DNA of 7,759 nucleotides from the NCBI GenBank assembly GCA_030045175.1, contig JASIBM010000221.1, positions 1 through 7,759 on the forward strand, in the 5' to 3' direction. The notes under the pieces were generated by a model. The model was not told the DNA's origin. It searched no databases and saw nothing but the letters and a program-made list of their open reading frames with translations. Position numbers and translations under genes: made by a program. The DNA comes from Streptosporangiaceae bacterium. GTDB taxonomy: Bacteria; Actinomycetota; Actinomycetes; Streptosporangiales; Streptosporangiaceae. Numbering within the stretch: position 1 is the stretch's first letter; every line of letters begins with the position of its first letter. Positions 6,267 through 7,759 of this stretch are shown in pieces.

Positions 6267-7436
6267 CTACGAGCGGATCTCTCGCAGCGGCCGGAAGAAC
6301 TGCCGGATATCCTCCGCGAGTAGCTGCGGTTCCTCTAGGGCGGGGAAATGCCCGCCGCTGGGGTACTCGTTCCAATGGACGACGTTGAAATCGCGCTCAG
6401 CCAGCTCCCGTGGCGGCATGCCAAGGTCCACGAACTCGTGCGGGAACATCGCGAATCCAGCCGGCGGGCCGGGGTGCCCTTCCGGCGGCTCCGGATGGCT
6501 GAAGTGCTGCAGGATGTAGTACGAGAGCATCGATGAGCCGATCGTCTGGGTGGCCCAGTAGATGGTCAGGTGGGCCAGCAGGTAGTCGCGGCTGAACCGG
6601 GACTCGACCTTGCCGCCGCAGTCGCTCCACGCCCGGTATTTCTCGATGATCCAAGCCGCCAGGCCCGCCGGGGAGTCGTTGAGCCCGCAGGCAACGCTCT
6701 GCGGTTTGGTGTTCTGCAGGTGCGCGTAACCCCCGTCACTGCCCCACCAGCGCCCAAACCTGGCCGCGTACTCGCGTTCGCCGGCGGAGGTGTCCTTGCC
6801 AGGGACGGCCAGGCTGAGCGCGGACATGTGAATGCCCGTCAGCGCATCCGGGTGCAGGAAGGCAAGCCCCGTCGTGACCGCGGCGCCGAAATCGCTGCCG
6901 TGGGCGCCATATCGCGGATAGCCGAGACCATCGCGCATCAGCCGGTGCCACATGTTCGCGATATCCGAAGTGGTATTGGCTGCGGGAGGGAGCGGGTCTG
7001 AGAATGCGTACCCGGGTAGCGAGGCTATTACCACGTCGAAGGAGTCCGCGACGCTTCCGCCGTGCGCGGCCGGGTCCGCTAGCCGCGCGGCCAGCCCCAG
7101 GTGCTCGGTGAACGTGCTCGGCCAGCCGTGGGTGAGAATGATAGGCATCGGGTTCGGGCCAGTGCCGCGCAGGTGCACGAAGTGCACCCAGTTCCCGTCT
7201 ATGCGGGCACGGAAGTGCGGGAACCTGTTGAGCTCACGCTCCTGCGCCCGCCAGTCGAACCCGTCGGCCCAGGTGCTGAGCAGATCTTGGAGGTACTCCA
7301 GGTCGGCACCGTAGTCCCAGCCAGGAAGCGACGGCTGCGATGGCCATCTGGTGCGGATTATCCGCTGGCGCAGATCGTCGAGAAGATCCTGATCGAGAGC
7401 GATGGTGAAGGGCTCCACCAAGATATCGTCCGGCAT
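6267..7436 (-). CDS. Microsomal-type epoxide hydrolase (alpha/beta hydrolase)
   Basis: A complete 389-residue protein, close to the usual 370-400 of bacterial members. It adds water to an epoxide through a covalent Asp ester. Seen: an N-terminal epoxide-hydrolase (EHN) region, roughly residues 5-110, with PSLPGWDYGADLEYLQDLL (35-53); the oxyanion-hole motif HGWP at 103-106; the nucleophile Asp182 in HGSDFGA; a probable acid Glu334 in AMFPHEF; the catalytic His363 in GGHFPALEEP; and tyrosines in the cap (for example Tyr306/307) that could activate the epoxide oxygen. All three triad residues are therefore present. There is no signal peptide or clear N-terminal membrane anchor, unlike the animal enzyme. 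The gene is convergent with the peptidase gene (13-base gap) and downstream of a methyltransferase gene on its own strand, but separated from it by a hairpin and its own probable promoter. The natural substrate is unknown; detoxification or tailoring of a natural product are both possible. Confidence 0.93.
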   Translation of the reverse strand: MPDDILVEPFTIALDQDLLDDLRQRIIRTRWPSQPSLPGWDYGADLEYLQDLLSTWADGFDWRAQERELNRFPHFRARIDGNWVHFVHLRGTGPNPMPIILTHGWPSTFTEHLGLAARLADPAAHGGSVADSFDVVIASLPGYAFSDPLPPAANTTSDIANMWHRLMRDGLGYPRYGAHGSDFGAAVTTGLAFLHPDALTGIHMSALSLAVPGKDTSAGEREYAARFGRWWGSDGGYAHLQNTKPQSVACGLNDSPAGLAAWIIEKYRAWSDCGGKVESRFSRDYLLAHLTIYWATQTIGSSMLSYYILQHFSHPEPPEGHPGPPAGFAMFPHEFVDLGMPPRELAERDFNVVHWNEYPSGGHFPALEEPQLLAEDIRQFFRPLREIRS

Positions 7437-7448
7437 GGGTTAAAGATA
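7437..7448 (-). promoter_or_regulatory. Possible leaderless -10 element of the epoxide hydrolase gene
   Basis: No Shine-Dalgarno is visible before the ATG at 7436. The minus strand instead has TATCTT at 7448-7443, followed by six bases (TAACCC) and then the ATG. A TAnnnT hexamer 6-7 bases before a start codon is the usual layout of leaderless actinobacterial genes. No good -35 box is seen at the matching distance. Confidence 0.4.
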
Positions 7449-7476
7449 ACAGAGATGCCGATGTTTTCAGTGACCG

Positions 7477-7496
7477 TTGACTAGAGCGATAGTCAA
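7477..7496. promoter_or_regulatory. 20-base palindromic operator candidate upstream of the epoxide hydrolase gene
   Basis: TTGACTA at 7477-7483 and TAGTCAA at 7490-7496 are perfect 7-bp complements around a six-base spacer, a size usual for TetR- or MarR-family dimers. It lies 41-60 bases before the epoxide hydrolase ATG. A related half-site TTGAACT is at 7504-7510. The outer arm also reads TTGACT on the minus strand, a -35-like hexamer, but the sequence 17 bases further (TCACTG) is a poor -10. Confidence 0.45.
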
Positions 7497-7588
7497 GTCA
7501 CGGTTGAACTGCCGGTTTCGTCATATAGCGCACGGAGGGATTTGCGGCAGCCGGGAATGGTCCGCAAGCTCTGATTTCAACCGGAGCA

Positions 7589-7607
7589 GCCGCGTGTCAA
7601 GCGCGGC
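7589..7607 (-). terminator. GC-rich hairpin after the methyltransferase gene
   Basis: GCCGCG (7589-7594) and CGCGGC (7602-7607) form a six-pair all-GC stem with a seven-base loop, starting 2 bases after the methyltransferase stop codon. There is no U tract, which is common among actinobacterial terminators but also weakens the call. It would separate the methyltransferase transcript from the epoxide hydrolase gene. Confidence 0.4.
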
Positions 7608-7609
7608 GG

Positions 7610-7759
7610 TCACGACGCGGTCCCGAGCACGAACGCGAACGTGTCGGCGAACGTGATCTCATCGCCCGGGTGCGCGCGGCGGATCTCTGCCACACCCGCC
7701 TCGAGCTCGGCGTCGCCGAAGTTCGACAGCAAGGACATGTACCTGTTGCGAACCATCTG
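7610..7759 (-). CDS. C-terminal end of a probable SAM-dependent methyltransferase, truncated by the window edge
   Basis: The minus strand is open from 7759 down to a TGA at 7612-7610, giving the last 49 codons of a protein that begins outside the window. The tail reads MVRNRYMSLLSNFGDAELE, then AGVAEIRRAHPGDEITFAD and TFAFVLGTAS. This resembles the C-terminal end of actinobacterial class I SAM-dependent (UbiE-like) methyltransferases, where an RNRYxS block, a DAELxAGxAEI helix and an F-x-DxFAFVLG strand close the fold. The SAM-binding motifs lie outside the window, so the family call rests on the tail alone and the substrate cannot be guessed. Same strand as the epoxide hydrolase, 173 bases upstream of it. 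Confidence 0.55.
   Translation of the reverse strand, partial: QMVRNRYMSLLSNFGDAELEAGVAEIRRAHPGDEITFADTFAFVLGTAS

Noticed and set aside
5458..6375. 305-codon minus-strand open frame over the 3' half of the peptidase gene
   Set aside because: It is antisense to the C-terminal domain of the peptidase and overlaps the true end of the epoxide hydrolase gene; Ser/Arg/Ala-rich composition is that of a shadow frame.
1..7759. tRNA/rRNA genes, CRISPR arrays, insertion sequences
   Set aside because: No cloverleaf-like segments, regularly spaced repeats, transposase motifs or terminal inverted repeats with target duplications were seen on either strand.

Overview
The window is high-GC DNA with a strong G/C bias at third codon positions, rare-TTA reading frames and gene families typical of a filamentous actinomycete (Streptomyces, Streptosporangiales or a relative). 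This assignment is from base composition and protein style only. The genes are tightly packed, and there are no RNA genes, transposases or CRISPR arrays.

Layout. (1) Positions 1-739, minus strand: the first 246 codons of a lantibiotic-dehydratase-like (LanB-type) protein, which runs off the left edge. (2) Positions 740-942: a 203-base divergent control region with several inverted repeats and one possible very short minus-strand ORF. (3) Positions 943-6253, plus strand: a compact three-gene operon. It holds two tandem stand-alone NRPS-type condensation-domain proteins (about 65% identical by hand alignment), then an M1-family zinc aminopeptidase whose start codon overlaps the end of the second condensation gene. 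(4) Positions 6267-7436, minus strand: a complete microsomal-type epoxide hydrolase, convergent with the peptidase gene. It has no Shine-Dalgarno, a possible leaderless promoter and a 20-base palindrome upstream. (5) Positions 7610-7759, minus strand: the last 49 codons of a probable SAM-dependent methyltransferase, followed at once by a GC-rich hairpin.

How they may work together. The dehydratase and the condensation/peptidase operon diverge from one control region and may form one natural-product locus. In it a LanB-type enzyme would act on a peptide (or on another tRNA-dependent substrate), the two condensation-like proteins would form an amide or ester bond, and the M1 peptidase would trim a leader or product. 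M1 metallopeptidases of the AplP type are known to remove leaders of class III lanthipeptides, so a cluster-borne M1 gene is not out of place. No adenylation domain, carrier protein, cyclase, transporter or convincing precursor peptide is visible, so the product and even the RiPP assignment remain inference. The epoxide hydrolase and methyltransferase could be tailoring enzymes or unrelated neighbours.
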